From Gracilariopsis chorda (Eukaryota; Rhodophyta; Florideophyceae; Gracilariales; Gracilariaceae), in the NCBI GenBank assembly GCA_003194525.1, contig NBIV01000222.1:60438-124437 (forward strand): a DNA stretch of 64,000 nt, written 5' to 3'. Of the stretch, positions 12,115-25,339 are shown piece after piece (position 1 is the stretch's first letter; each line of letters begins with the position of its first letter). A program made the position numbers and the translations under genes. The notes below the pieces were generated by a model. It was not told the DNA's origin. It worked only from the letters and a program-made list of their open reading frames with translations, and made no database searches.

Positions 12115-12125
12115 CCCTGGTGGAC
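12115..12125 (+). repeat. Left terminal inverted repeat
   Basis: CCCTGGTGGAC, preceded by the target duplication ATT at 12112-12114. It pairs with 25507-25517. Confidence 0.75.
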
Positions 12126-12280
12126 ATTATTTCTGTTTTTGGTCGTGTTTTGCCTGTATATGTCGCCACGTATTGGTCAGATTTTGGCAGACTGCTGGCC
12201 TATATTTGGAAGCTCGAGGTGTACGCCGGCACCGCCCAATTGGTGGCCAAAATGGAGCCAATGAATGTCCAATAGTACAA
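12126..12280. repeat. Left subterminal ATTGGC-rich region
   Basis: It contains tattggtcag, ttttggcagac, ctgctggcc, ccaattggtggcc and gccaatgaatgtcc. The same kinds of words recur near the right end, so these may be transposase-binding motifs. The function is inferred by analogy with CACTA elements. Confidence 0.45.
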
Positions 12281-12451
12281 TTGTGTTCCAATTTCGGGAA
12301 AATGACCCCCCTTTTGTGACCAGTTCGACCGTTTCTATCATACTTGTGGCATCATAGAAGTGCTAATTTTGCATTTTGGAGGTCTAATCACAGTTTGATA
12401 TGGCACGTATATATTTCCTACTGATGCCCATTGTACCGTTCCTATCACACC

Positions 12452-15400
12452 TCAAACGCTATGTTTGTACTCCACACTCCCATGCTTTACAGTGTTCAAT
12501 CTGCACACTCCTGACAGGATGCGGTCTAGGCCATCCGGGGACCGCCACCCTTCCTCTAAAAGGTGGTGGGCTTTTGGGCACGGGTCGATGACAAACAGCC
12601 TCGTCCCTCGCGCAACTCCCCCGTATGAGTCGGTTTGGTACGTGTGAGTTGTAACGCCGATCGGTTTGAGAAGAATTAATATGTCCTCAACAGTCACTTG
12701 ACCAAAAGGCCACCCATGTGGTGTGTAAACCTTGTTCAGATGCGTCTTGCGCAAGTCTCGTCCCCATTCTCCCGCGAAGAGAGAGAGCGTCTGTATTCCA
12801 CCGGGAAACTCGAACGCGTACTTGAACAGAAACCTCACTCTACCGTAGCAGAAAACCCGCCCATTGCCACGAGTTGCAAAATCGTACTGTGCTGAACAGA
12901 AGAAATCTGACCTTCGTGCTCCATCCCGTTTCGTCTCCCATGCTCCCACCTCGTGCAAGCGATCATCGCCGGGCAGTAATGCGTGGCGGTACACCTCAAT
13001 CATATCTCCAATGATACAGCTTGAGACAGTCCCTGCTGCAAAATTTTCAGGCGTGTAACATAGTCGGCGAGCAGGTTCTTCAGGTTCAATCTCCGAAGAG
13101 TTGGACCATTCACCGACCACGCACCCACGTAATACAGCAGCGAGACGGCCTCTTCCGTGAGCTCAGTTTCCTCGACATCCGAATCATTTCCTGAAGATGT
13201 GGTATGACCTTCGGCGAAGCCCTCCTTGAAGAATAGTTTGTAGCTTTGAAGGAGCTTGGCATTCTCGGTGAGGGATTCCGCAGCAAGGTTTCGCGCATTC
13301 AGGCGATGTTTCACGCTGCCCACGTATCTTTCCATCCACCATTGGCTGTATTTCAGCGGTGGATCAACGGCTTCAACGTTATCTGCAACATGTAGTAGCT
13401 GGTGGAGTGTGTACTTGCAAATGCCGAGCCTTCGTGGGCTGTAGCGATAGTAGTCCTGCTCCATGTGATGCACAAATGCAACGGCGTTCCACTTCATCTC
13501 TGCAACATCTCTCTGAGAGACAGCGGGCCTTCCGCATAGATTGATAAGCCACGAAAAGTGCTGTGCACCCTTCAGATACCTTACTGGCAAGAAACCGTTG
13601 AGTACAATGAGACAGTAGTGAAGGATGAACTGCCTGCACTCGGATCCTTTCCAACTAGCGTAGGTGGCCGTACTACGTGGACGAGCTCCAAAAAGGCTAT
13701 AACAAGTGCCCTGTTCTAACGCTAAAACCTCCTCATCCACCAGTTTCTATCCCTCCTGAAACATGACATAATCGTGCTGCTCGCCGTGCAGGCGTGATAT
13801 TTGCAAATTTTCTCCCTTCCAGATCTCCATGAAATCGCACGTAATGTTCAACGTTTCATGCATCATATCTATTGGAAAAAGTTTGTAGGGGATGAGCGTT
13901 GGAATTCCAAGGAGTTCCGTCTTCCACTTAATTCCATGAATCCTCGAAACGCGCCTCCGTTCTGCCTTGCTAATCCGAGGCTCTACGTCCAGCAGCCCCA
14001 GCACGCGCTTTATCACAGCCAAAGACCTCTTTCCCGGGTCATGGAGTTGGTATCGAGATATAATTCGCATCCTTCCGTTCAGATGTTGTCGAATCTTGGA
14101 CGGGTAATCGTACCGATTCGAACTGAGCAGGAGGGTACCTTCCAAGTCACAGAAGCGACACGGATATTTTTTCGGACGCACCCGCCGTGGCAGACATCTT
14201 CGCCACGGCTGATAGGTCGCCTGAAAACAATATAACGTGAACACCAACCCTTCGCGTTTGCCCATCATGGAAAACTAGCTCTGTCACCCCTTTCTTTTTA
14301 ATGGAATTCAGCTCATCTATGATAGGAATGAGAAACGTGTCGAGTCTTTTAGGCTCCTTTGGACCTTTGATGAAGCCATGAGGTACAACGTTTCGCATCA
14401 AAAAGCGTTTGCGCGGGTGAAGGTTGAGAAGGAGGGCGCTGATCGGCCAGCAGTCATAGCGACCATTCTCGAATGCCTGGAAACCGTCGGTAGATATGGA
14501 AAGGAAGACGTCCTATTTGAGAGCTTCGGCACCTCCCAACTCGATCTACACATCTTTGTAGACAGATCCATCAAATACATCTGTGTAGAAACCACCTGAC
14601 TGCGCCGCTGTGGTCCATTGCTTGTGTCGGTATTCGAAAAGCTGCTCACAAGACAACGCGTCCGCCACCCAGCTCTTGACCTTCGGCAATAAAGGTATGT
14701 ACTCGAAAATTGTCCTCTCCGGTGGCAGCTTTTCATCAATGCAAACTTCGCAAAGAGCCGCCCGGTTCGTTGCATCACTATGACGGAAGAGCAAATGATT
14801 GCTTCAGCACTCGAAATGCTCGGTTTCCAGCTGGCTATACTTCACCAAGTTTCTCGTAGCCGTCTTCCAGGTAAGGTAATGCATGCTTCTATGCCCACCG
14901 AGAGTTCCGTTCATGCCATAAATTATCTTGTATATTCTTTTCATCGCAGTTTCTTTCAGAGAAAACTCAACGCATTGCTGGATAAGATCCTTGTGACGTG
15001 AGCAAAAGGACCGAAAAAGATCCAATGCTGCTCTTGAAAAACCGGGAGGAGACGGTCCGACATTGTCGGTTGAAGTGTCGACAGAAGATCGTGAGAGCGT
15101 CCTCTGATGATCGGCGGGATTATATTTCCTCTCTGATGCGATTGGATCCGGCGACACTGTGTCCATACAGTCGCCATCGCGGACTACGCACGAATCGGCC
15201 GGCGATTGCGCGGCCGTCTGTCTGCCTGCAGAAAAGGAAGGATTGGGAACCAACGGTGCCAAACACGCATCATCTCGGCTACCTCCAGAACCCTGTGGGG
15301 CATCCACGGCCATTGATCGATTGGGTCATGCCGGTCATCGCCGTTTGTGACGGTCTGGGTGCAGAGTCGGGAAGGAACGGCATTGTCCGCGGCAATCTCT

Positions 15401-15813
15401 GAAGCCTCTCGTGGCTCTTCAACATATCCGTCGCATGGGTCATCTCCTCGTACACTACAACCCTCATAAAAATTGCAACCTCCTTGCTCATCGTTGTACT
15501 CCTCATCTTGAGCATCGCCTTCTTCAGTAGAAATTTGTTGTGGTTTTGATACTCGCAGTACCTTTTTCTTGTTCCTCTCTATCTCTGCACGCTCTTCAGA
15601 GAAATGAGCTCTAGAGCCGAGCAGTTGCAAGCCACGCCTGGCTCGCTCCTGTTTTGCAATTCTCTTGGGCCGCTTCATTGTAGCGTGGCTCACCCTTTTG
15701 CCAGGAGGACGACATCGGCAGCCGTACTCGGTGAGGAAAGTGTAGCCTCCTGCATTGAGAGGTGACATCGTGTGGGAAACGATCGTTTCGTGGTCGATCA
15801 CATGCCCTCCCAA
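12452..15813 (-). pseudogene. CACTA/EnSpm-type transposase (Transposase_21-like), decayed
   Basis: Reading leftward from 15813: a Cys/Lys-rich N-terminus (CRCRPPGKRVSHATMKR), a long acidic linker, then the family core. Recognisable blocks are VFDGSVYKDV (about 14560), a STDGFQAFENGRYDCWPI block (about 14490), FIKGPKEPKRLDTFLIPIIDEL (about 14340), a CRFCD zinc-like pair (about 14150), FPIDMMHETLN (about 13860), and ASWKGSECRQFILHYCLIVLNGFLP (about 13620). LHQLLHVADNVEAVDPPLKYSQWWMER follows near 13370. In-frame TAG codons stand at 14546-14548, 14513-14515 and 13747-13749. The frame changes near 15,300, 14,300 and 13,060. This would be the enzyme that moves the surrounding transposon; it is now inactive. 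Confidence 0.85.
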
Positions 15814-16334
15814 AGCAGTTGAGAAATAAACATGTTTCCGTCAGTAGTTGCTTTTTCTGGCGGAGCTTCTCAGAACTCAAACGGTACCAACAGACAGCCT
15901 GTACTTTTCGCTTCAGTAGTCGAAGCGAAAAGGATCTTCGCGAGGCGCCCTTGATAAATCCCACCTCGTTCAAAGCTCTCTCTCCTTTCCATAAGTACTC
16001 AGTAGCCTTTCTACACCCTTCTTCTACTAAAATCTAGTCCTTCTGGCATTATCCGCCATTCTAGTCCTCTCGCGATGCTGCGCGCTTTCATCCCTCGTCC
16101 GATCCGCCAGCAGAGAAAGATAGGTTTTCAGAAGCATAGAATGCTCTTCGCGACAACAAGCGCAGGCGCAATCTCTCTTGGTACGCCGATGCATTCTTGA
16201 AGGCACAAAACGCACAAAATTTGAACAACCTTGAGAATCAGCTCCTTGCTTTCACTGACAACTCTGATGAAAGAGCTATAAATTAGCGAGCGTACCGTGC
16301 CTGCGACACACAACTACGACGATCACTGAGAGAA

Positions 16335-17040
16335 ATGGACATATACGGCAAGCTCACATTCAATAAAGCTTGTCAGCAAGATTGGGAGAAGATGGATGAA
16401 GTAGTTATGGCGCTGAGGTCCAACACCACGATAGCCGTTCTAGCACAAGGGAAGGATGACTGGCTGATCAAGCTTTGCATTAAATTGAAGATGGAAACCG
16501 CAAGCCGTACATACCGCAAGAAAACGGCCGAGGAGAGGGCATTTCCTGGAAACGATTCCGGGGACATTCAAGATCTTCCAACGGAATGCACAGGAGACGA
16601 CGAGCATGTGGAGGTAGTGAACCAATTTGTGCCGTCCGAACCTGTACGCTTCCAAAGAAGTTCTCCTCAGAATATAGGAACGTACCTCACTGAGCAGAAT
16701 TTGAGGCCGCCGCGAATTGCGCTTTCTCCGAGGGGATCACGTGCGGCGCCGGTTGCAGAGTATTGCCAGCCGGGCCAGTGGTCAAGTGATTATGTCGGCG
16801 GTGGACGTACCCAGTATTTCTGGTTCGGCTTCTGAGGTCGTTCCGGACTTGAATGTTGCTGACGCCGTCGTGATTGATCCGATTGCAGCCATGCCTGCGT
16901 GCTCTACCACGCGCAAAAGGCAGTTGAGGAGAGCTTCTGGCAGGGATGGGTCATCAGTGGGTGTTCGCCAGAGTGCAAAGCAGAGACGCATTTTGGAGCT
17001 TACCCAAGAGATCAATAGACTGAAGGACACGGCTGACTAG
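16335..17040 (+). CDS. Hypothetical protein(s), unrecognised
   Basis: Two overlapping open stretches, 16335-16835 and 16717-17040, lie divergently from the transposase. The first begins MDIYGKLTFNKACQQDWEK and looks like a soluble, mixed-charge protein. The second ends with a basic stretch, RKRQLRRASGR, and a short possible coiled coil. I do not recognise either. By position this could be the second protein of the transposon, or the 5' exon of a captured gene. No introns are obvious. Confidence 0.35.
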
Positions 17041-17458
17041 AATATTGTAATCAGCTGCATATGCAGCTGCGTCAGAAAGCGTAGCTGTCGAAAGGTTGGT
17101 CGGTGGTACGGGTCTGCAAACAAAGACACCTGGGAAAAATGAGAATTCTGCACATGAAGTTCCTGTGCAAACATTGCAGCATACGCGACTACAACAACGA
17201 AATTTGGAGTAGAATCGTTTCATAAAGCTGTACTTCCCTGCCTTATGGCAACTGTAGCGACACGCTCCAGTACATCAAGTCCGTAAATCTCTGTGTGCTA
17301 CGCATTCCTCACAATGAAAAGACTTGCTATGATTGCTCCAATCACTCCCATGAGCTGCATTTCGGACAGTAAAAGATATGGGTGTGGGAACGATTAGCGA
17401 TGCGGCACGATAGACAAGTATTTGCAGAGGTCGGTGCAATGGTGATCAAATTTCTACC
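17041..17458. other. No recognisable gene
   Basis: I see no supportable gene, RNA or repeat in this stretch inside the transposon. Confidence 0.5.
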
Positions 17459-18160
17459 TTGCAACAGAGCAAGAAGCGAACAGAAAAACTTACTGCAACC
17501 GCGCCTTCAGTAGCAACGAGTGCCAGTATTAAACGAGTGACGGTGTTAAACGTAAACGGTCATGTCCGTTCGAGTCGCCCTCAGCGCCTGAAAGTGGGGC
17601 ATTTTGCAACGTATGCTTGCGCATTGCGGCATTGTCAAGATTGCCCTCGTCCTGGGGGCCAAACAAGAAACGAGAGCGTCGCCGCTACAATAACTTGCTT
17701 TGCCCCTACACAGAGCTATTGGGGGCCAGACCGTCGGAATTTATGGACCAAGATGAAGCTATATTTCCTGCGACGGAAACCTCTTGCGAAACGAGTCAAC
17801 TGGCAAACAAATCCTTTCCTCTGAGCGAGCGAACGCATCTCTGCAAGAACAAAGAAAGCAGGGGCACGTGCATCTCGCCTTCACGTGGTGTGCCTGACTC
17901 CGACTCCTCTTCGCTGGGGCGGAGCGAAATGAGAACGCTGACAGATCTCCAACGGACGCCAAGAACGCATTGAATGGTTCAAAATCGGAAAAACAGTCAA
18001 ATATACGCATCTTGCAGCTCAATTGCCGCGGTCTTCTCGGCGCCGCGAAACGCGCAGAACTTTCGAAGCAGCCCCATGAAGGTCAGGCAGACCTCATATG
18101 CCTGCAAGAAACTGACGGCGTTCGTCGATATATGCGCGATTCTCCGCATGCCTCTCTTAT
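17459..18160 (+). pseudogene. LINE fragment: 5' region and endonuclease start
   Basis: At about 17997-18120 the translation reads IRILQLNCRGLLGAAKRAEL, then ADLICLQETDG. This is the start of the apurinic-like endonuclease domain of non-LTR retrotransposons, including the catalytic N and E residues of its first two motifs. Upstream, 17459-17973 encodes a Cys- and Arg-containing stretch that may be LINE ORF1 remains. The endonuclease is cut off after about 50 residues; the same open frame then runs into the ferlin relic. The matching LINE tail lies at 24092-24940 in the same orientation. Confidence 0.65.
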
Positions 18161-18339
18161 AAGCAAAATTCAGTTGAGCCCACTTCACATTGGCATTTGC
18201 ACGGATATTGACGGTATCACCCGGTCTGAACTGCGTATATCTCTTCATGCACTCGGTTGTGAACAGTACCCTGCGGCCGTCTTGCGCGCTTCTGCTCGAA
18301 TCACCCCGGTTGATAGTAGCAGTTACTCGTATCGGCAAA

Positions 18340-21300
18340 TGCTTAGTCAGCTTCCAAATGGGGAGTGGAGGGTGCGTGTGAACGCCTTCGAGTTGAGAAA
18401 CCTGCGAGGCGTGGACATTTCTGAAAGTTCTGATCCGTTTGTTCCTGCCACGGTGATAGTAATCACCAAGAAGACGGGCTGTCAAAAGCAAACGCTCAGT
18501 TGCATGGTCAATCAATTGCTCTTCTTCTCCAGCGTGCGCACCGGACTGGAGTTTGAAGATGAGAAAATTGTTATTGACGTTATGGACTGGAGTCGCACCG
18601 GCACACCAAAGCAAATTGCGGTTTACACAGTTGATGCAAAGCGTATGCTAGAGTTCCCTGGTCACTAAATGTACAGAAAGTGGTTTGCGCTGCAAAACCC
18701 CAGAGAAGGTAAGCGTCCTGCTGGGTTCATCAAGATGTCTATCACCGTCGTTCCCCCTGGAGGCTCACCCCCTTTCCATGAAGACACTGAGGATACTGAA
18801 GAACTATCGGCCGGAAACTTCTTGAAGAGCAGCGTTCTTAAAACCCCAAAGATTTCATACCAGGATTGGGCTGTATATATCACCATTGGGTGGGCCAAAA
18901 TGCTTCCTAACATGGTCGGTCCTTGGTACCGCGATGCTTTCCGTGGGTATGTGAGATTTAACTACTCTGGATGGTAGGATCATGAAACAAGAGTATTCAT
19001 TGCTGAAGCGAAGGACGTGTTTGACCCCAACATTGGGACGGCATGCCGGGTATCACCGCAAAGACGCTTGATATGGAATGAGGAGTATGTGCTGCCGCCT
19101 ACTGTTATTAAAGAGCGTGTGGCCAAAGAGGGAATCAGTTTGAAGTTGTATCACAAGGTCATGCTTCATCTTCAAGATCCATTTAGAACCGACAAGCTGA
19201 TAGGGCAGGTGAACGTTTCCTTCGAAGAGCTGTTCAAGAACATCACGACTGCAGTTGTCCCAGGAGATCGTTTGGATGGCGAAGATGAAGGTGATAGCGT
19301 GAGGACCGTTGCACAGATGAAACCGCGATACTACAACTTTTACGGCAAGCCCCAGGGTGAGGCTGATCAGTACGACAAGGACGTTGCATCCACGGCAGAG
19401 TGCTTATCGGAGTTGGTGCAAAACCGGGAGAAATTGCCGAGCCTTTTGTCAGGCCATGCCCTCCCCCGTCGCGACCCACTTTGGAGTTTTAAAAACTTGA
19501 CTTTTGTGTTCTTTGCGCTACAGAACTGCGCCTCAAAAACGGGTTGTCTGTCCGTATCGATGGCCGCATGGGGCTTCATCACGTCTGCGAAACCCTCGAG
19601 AAGCCTACGATACAGAGCATGTGTGTCCAGTGGAAGGAACTTTCGGCCCTTTTTATTCCGAACCTACAGTTCCCGGAAGATGTTGAGCAGGTCCCGGACT
19701 TTTTCATCACTATTTCTGCGAGAAAACCATCTACTGTATCGGAGCTTGAGAAGAGTCTAGCAGAAAATCAAGAAGCAGTCCCTGAAGGAACTGGTAGCGG
19801 TGAAAATGATTCAGAATGGCAACCTAAAGCGTTCGTAAGACATCCTGCAAAGCACCTCGTCGGCGTCCAACGAGATCCTAGGTGGATGTTTACGGACTAC
19901 CCTGCAAACAATGTTCTTGATGCAACTGACAAGAGCCTCCCCGGCAGCATTCTTATGGTAGCCTGACTGGCTCGTTACGATCCGACGAAGACTGGTTCCT
20001 ACGTCTCCGACGCCTATTAAAAATCTGTGAAACGTGATCTTATCCCAAGGCCCGCCTCAAAGGGAAACAAAAATGATGATGAGATCCGGCCTTTACATGA
20101 ACCTGTGACGACGCTCGATGCTTCGAAGATGAAACAGACCCACAACTCTATCGCATTGCCACCGTTCCCAAGACATACACGTATTCTATTCCGCTCGGTG
20201 CCCAAAGATCCTATACAATCCGCGTGCTCACCCTTCACGGACGGAATCTATCTGCAGCTGATGATGACGGTCTGTCAGACCCTCGATTCATGGTTGCCAT
20301 GGGAGAAAAGAGCAGGACCGGGTCATTGCTTTGCCCTAGAACTGTTTCTCCCCTATGAGAAGTAGCGGTAGAGATCTGAGATATCAACATGCAAGAGGGC
20401 CAGCGGAAACCGAATGTGAATGTACTGATATTCGATGACTAAGACGGAGAGCCTTGGCCGATCAATCATTCCATGCGCAGAGCTTGATACCGCGGAGCCA
20501 TTTTTGCAGTTTGCGAAATGTCTCCGCGATATCAAGTTTTTTGAGATAGGCCGTTGGTAAGGTATGGGTGGAATGCGCCGTATCGGCGGTTTCCATGAAA
20601 CCTGAGAGGTCGAAGAAAGGTACTATTCTCGAACAACCCGCTTATGAAGGGAACTGCAACATTTTGGATGCTCTAGTCCTAGCTATACGGATTCCAGAAG
20701 ACCTTCGGCTTGCTCTTCCATTGAACATATAGGTTTATGCGGATTATGATCACTTGGAATGCACCGATGTCGTTGCTACAGCATGTTTTCCGCTTGGGAC
20801 GTGGCTGTCTGAGCATCATCGAAGGCTATTGACGGGCGAAACTCTTATTGATGATTGCTTTGGTACAGATGCCCCAGTGCCTGAGCGCTTGTATGCCACT
20901 GATCGCAGATACCACTTCAGACGAAATGTGAAACTCGCAGGAAAAGAACCGATTGGGATAAAGTCTTTGAGGCTCCATAAATTGAAGTACCATGAAAGCC
21001 GGGAAAGGAAGAACATGATGGTGCTCCATAAGAACAGAGATGTTATTCAAGTAGGATTTCCGAAGAAGGATAAGGATAAAGCATTTACAACGGCTGAAGA
21101 GCGGAAGGAACATAAGAAGAAGGGATCTAGTGTTGCAGAGAAGCTATCTGCCGCTCTGGTTCCTATTCGCGTGATTAAGTAGAAGGTTGCCGATGTTCTT
21201 GCTGACTTAATGCCTGAAATAACCCAGGCACTTGTAATAGAAGTGGACGAAGACGTGCCTTTGTCTTCCTTCCTCGGTTTTGATGATGCCAAAATTGACT

Positions 21301-23084
21301 ACGACGGGACAAAAAAGCTCAAGAAGAGTCGAGGATATTGCCCGGTAGAGTTAGAGTCTGATTTTAGTGAACCTGCATATGGAGAGTTTCTTCTATTCCG
21401 CATGACAACCGTTCATTTGGGAATACCATAGGTAGGCTTCAGTATACTGATCAACGTCGAAGAAATGGAGCTAGCTTCTCCCCTGTCCTGCCATTTGATG
21501 AGATCTAAAGCACGAGAACGCTTGTAGACAGAGAAAAAAACGAACAGCCTTGGAAGGAGCCCGCCCAGCAGTCGGAAAAGTAAAGGCACGACTTGATGTA
21601 GTGGAAGTTGGGAAAAAGGACGATGAACAAAGCCGAAAGGCACGAATGACGTCGCTTCGTTCATTTCGACGTGTATTCGTACCAACCAAAGTCGTGGTTC
21701 GAGCTTACGTACTTCGTGGGATCAATCTACACCAAATCGGGGCGCAATGCAACCTATACTTAACAGCTCAGTTTTACGGTGAATATCCAGACTTTTACAG
21801 TCAGAAGCATCACCCGATCATCGACGACGACAGCCAGAATTTCTTTGAGATGTTTGAAAGCCGCGTCAAGATGCCAGGAGGATCTGTTCGCATTGAGGCG
21901 AAAGATCGCATGCTTCCAGAGGCTGTGTTGCCAATTAGCTATCCTATGATGATAAAGACCGAAGAGGGTAATCCACGAATTGGATGAGTGCAACGAGAGC
22001 TGCCCGTAAACATCGGGAAACTGGGCTTTGGATGGTCAGAACAATTGGAGAAACTGTGACAGATCTGGATGCTTGGTGGTACAAATCGGCATGGAGATCG
22101 CTAGCAAAAATGCCGGTAGAGACTAGATCGCTCTACTCCGAATAGTCCGTGAATTTGAAAGAGCAGCTCAAAATGTTCATAGACATATTTGATGCTAGCG
22201 AAGTTGACAAAAGACCGAAGATGTTCCGAGCGATTCCCATCTCGAAGCCTCCGCAGCAGAAGTACGAAATGAGATTTGTTATGTACAAGATTATGGATTG
22301 TATAATCCCATATACGCTCCAGCCAAACGACCTAAATAAGTTGGCGGCGTTCTACATTCAAGCGCGTCTGGGTAACCGACCAGAAGATGAGAAGAGCACA
22401 GATACTTGTAAATATGTTGCGGACGGGTTAGCCAAGTTCAATTGGACAATGAAATGGGCATTACAACTGCCGTGGTTTGATGTGAAGCCCAGACTGAAAC
22501 TTCAGGTCTTTGATGATGAAAGTCTTGGAATGAGATCAGACCAGCTCTGTGCTCTTGCTGATATTAAGTTACGATCCCTATTCGAAGAGATTGTGAGGAC
22601 GCAGCAACCCATCATCAAAAGGAAGCAATGGATAAACATGGAACATCCAAACTACCCCGGCGTTCAAGCTCAGATTCAGATATCACTAGAACTGACGACA
22701 GCAGAGCTCGGTGCGAAAAAGATGTGTTTTGAAGCCAAAAGTGGATATAAAGAGTCACATTATGAGGATTACGTTCTACCAGTTCCTTTCCGACCGCCCG
22801 TGTTTTCTCTATACAATCCAGTCCCGTATTTCAATTACTTGATCATCAGCACGGTGAAGAACTTGCAATGGACGCTAGCCACAGTGGTGCTGATCTTCCC
22901 GTTTCTTCCCATGTTTGTGCAGTTCGTGTTCTTGACTACCCCATGGCAATGGTATGCTGCTTGCGGGGTATGTGGACTAGGTGTACTTATTCGAATATCT
23001 TTAGTGAGTGCGGCTAAAGCTGCATGGATGCAAGTGGAGCAAGAGGCAGCGATGGTTGTAATAGAGGATGAAGACACCGAATAG
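18340..23084 (+). pseudogene. Ferlin (multi-C2 membrane protein), decayed
   Basis: Domains appear in ferlin order. A C2B-like domain (18355-18668) ends in LEFPGH. A FerI-like block starts YRKWFALQNP (18669-18977), and a C2C-like domain follows (18978-19330). Between 20135 and 20600 lies another C2 with SYTIRVLTLHGRNLSAADDDGLSDPRF. A linker with RGYCPVELESDF is at about 21340, and a further C2 (21658-21990) has KVVVRAYVLRGINLH. The last C2 and C-terminal membrane anchor span 22149-23084; FRPPVFSLYNP is followed by two long hydrophobic segments. Ferlins are calcium-dependent membrane-fusion proteins. In-frame stops include TAA 18666, TAG 18975, TGA 19964, TAA 20018, TGA 20356 and TAG 21180, and the frame changes at least four times. 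One change near 19,500 could be an intron ending CTACAG. The N-terminal C2A is missing. Confidence 0.85.
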
Positions 23085-24091
23085 TACCAGATATCAGTGA
23101 TGTGATGGCGTTCTGTTTCTTTCCTTGTTTTTATGTCTTTATTGGTACTGCATCGTGTTACATGGTTTTGATTCTGTTTCGTTACTACGCGCAACGAAGA
23201 GCTATTTCTGTGGTCTCTGTAGTATGGATATATCTTCGTGTTGTGAATCCAACCACTTTGTGATAAATCTATATGGTTCATTGTGTGTGCGAGCTCTTGT
23301 CCCTAAGACGAGTCCGCAACGAATGGACGACGAAAGGAGTGGGTTTCTGACCGTGAGTTCCAAGAAGGGCCCCAGGTTGTTGAGGAATTGTCTGCTGTGA
23401 TACTGATCTCCTCACTACAATGAGGTCCCAAAGATCTGCTAGAAAGCCCAGTAGAGCCGAGAATATTCTATACCACGAAGGTTATGATTGTGGTAGATAG
23501 CCGATTAATATCTGATCTCCCAGGCTCTGTTTCTAGAAGGGAATACCCATTACAGGTCTCAGCTACAACTGGTGATCGAAAAGTTCTTGGATCGACGCCT
23601 TCTCTAATCAAGATAGAAGAATCTATCACTGGGTAACTAGCTTGCTTACGTACACAAGAGCTGTAGAAGGTTCAGGAATCAGCGTGAAGCTTAAGAGACA
23701 GGGGAGAATATGCAAAACAACATCATCATACCATGTACCGGTAACACAGTGGGATGTTGGGGATTCCGCGAAGTTGCAACTTCAAGCAACATACTTAAAC
23801 GAACGAGAAACGTTGTGCCCAATGAACTGCATGGCTTTCGTTGCTCTGTAGATCATTCTATTCTGCAGTTTCGCTTGAATTGAATTCTAGACGACGTAAG
23901 CTGACGCACTTTAGCGAAAGGAGGGAGTGCACAGTTTTCAAATTGTTCCAAAATCTAATCCAGAACCGCTGCTAGCCAACGTGAGACAACTTTCTTTTAC
24001 GCAGAAAGCTCTGCTGTTCATCCTGAATTGGCTACGCGGGTAAAGGAACACTTCGTAAGACAAAAGCAGCAGCATTAAATATCGTACACCG
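23085..24091. other. No recognisable gene
   Basis: This is the 3' flank of the ferlin relic. I find no long open frame or repeat. It separates the ferlin from the LINE tail. Confidence 0.5.
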
Positions 24092-24940
24092 CCTTGTATT
24101 GTATTGCATTGTGTGAGCTCTCCATACCTCATTGGCATGGCGGAAGGACCCGGAATTCTGTCAAACGCGTCCAGGCGAAATGGGTCGAAGTTGAAGCTTT
24201 CGTTGGTCAGCACTGGAGCTTTGAAAGCAGCAGTACAAGCGCGACTCACGATCACAAACGAAGTAATTCGAATATTTACGGACTCACAAGCTATCTTTGC
24301 AGCTTTGCAGGGTAGTATGAAGCGTCAAGCAAGGCACCTCCAATTTCTGGCACATGCTCTTAGTGATTTGAGCACCACAAACAAATTGTACATCTGCTGG
24401 ATACCAAGTCACTGCGGGACAACCCGCAATGAAGGAGTGAACTGCTTAGCAGAATATAGACTTAGTTCGCCTATGCAGGAGCAAATACGAGTTCCAATCG
24501 ATATGATAGATGTTCGAGCGGCTTTTTCGTTGTCTATTAGGGGAAAAAGACTTCTTCAGCATTGGCCTGCGTTTGCTACATGTGAAAGGGATGCACGAAA
24601 GGCTGAAGCAACGCTTGCACAATTCTAAACCAAACACGTTTCCACCCTACATCCTGTGGCGACGTTTCTCGAGAACAGAACCTTGAGATGGGACTGTGGA
24701 ACGAACGTGAAGAAAGACTGGGAGCACGTTTTGTACCGATGCCCCTGAATAAATATAGCTGGTAGAGAGATGTTAGCTGCTCTCCAAAGGAAATGAAAGG
24801 GAAGTATACAGCAGTTAATCCATGAGCCACAGAAGTTCTTGGCCTTCCTGAAAAGAGAAAGCTTTTACTGAAAGCTCTCCTTCAGCTTAATAATAAAAAG
24901 CTTATCTCCACAATAAAGAGGAAGAAGAAGAAGAAAGCAG
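24092..24940 (+). pseudogene. LINE fragment: RNase H and 3' end
   Basis: The region 24104-24628 encodes an RNase H-like stretch: RIFTDSQAIFAAL with the catalytic D, then LYICWIPSHCGTTRNEGVNCLA, typical of RNase H domains at the end of non-LTR retrotransposon ORF2. Past the stop, a Cys/His-containing tail with WDCGTNVKKDWEHVLYRCP is visible near 24690. A simple AAGAAGAAG tract at about 24920 may be the 3' tail. The reverse transcriptase that should precede it is absent; upstream lies the ferlin relic. Confidence 0.75.
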
Positions 24941-25339
24941 CGAGTAATTAAGATTGCTTGGGAGATTTCTTACGTCCTGTGGTTGCTCATTCTGGTTAGA
25001 CATGGTGGCAAAAATGGGCAAAAAGAGACACAGAAACGGTTAGTCCAACCGGTAGACTTGAATTACGTCGTCGTCAAGGGTAGCAGAGGGTCATGTGTTT
25101 GCGGTTTCGGCGAGGGAGTTAACTTGCTGGCAACATGAGTCGAGCTTGACAATGAGGACAGGAAACCATGAACGGTAACACGGCGAATAAGGGCTCGGAA
25201 ATGATGGGAGTTGCGTCACGGGTTTAGCGGCCGATGAGAGACTCCTTTAGGGGTTTCTGCACAACTGCGTGCCATCTCATGGCCATTTGGCACCCAATCC
25301 TCGCCAGCCCTGTAGGGCCCATCCGGCCGTGCATGCGGG
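24941..25339. other. No recognisable gene
   Basis: The right inner part of the CACTA-like element; no coding sequence is visible. Confidence 0.5.
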
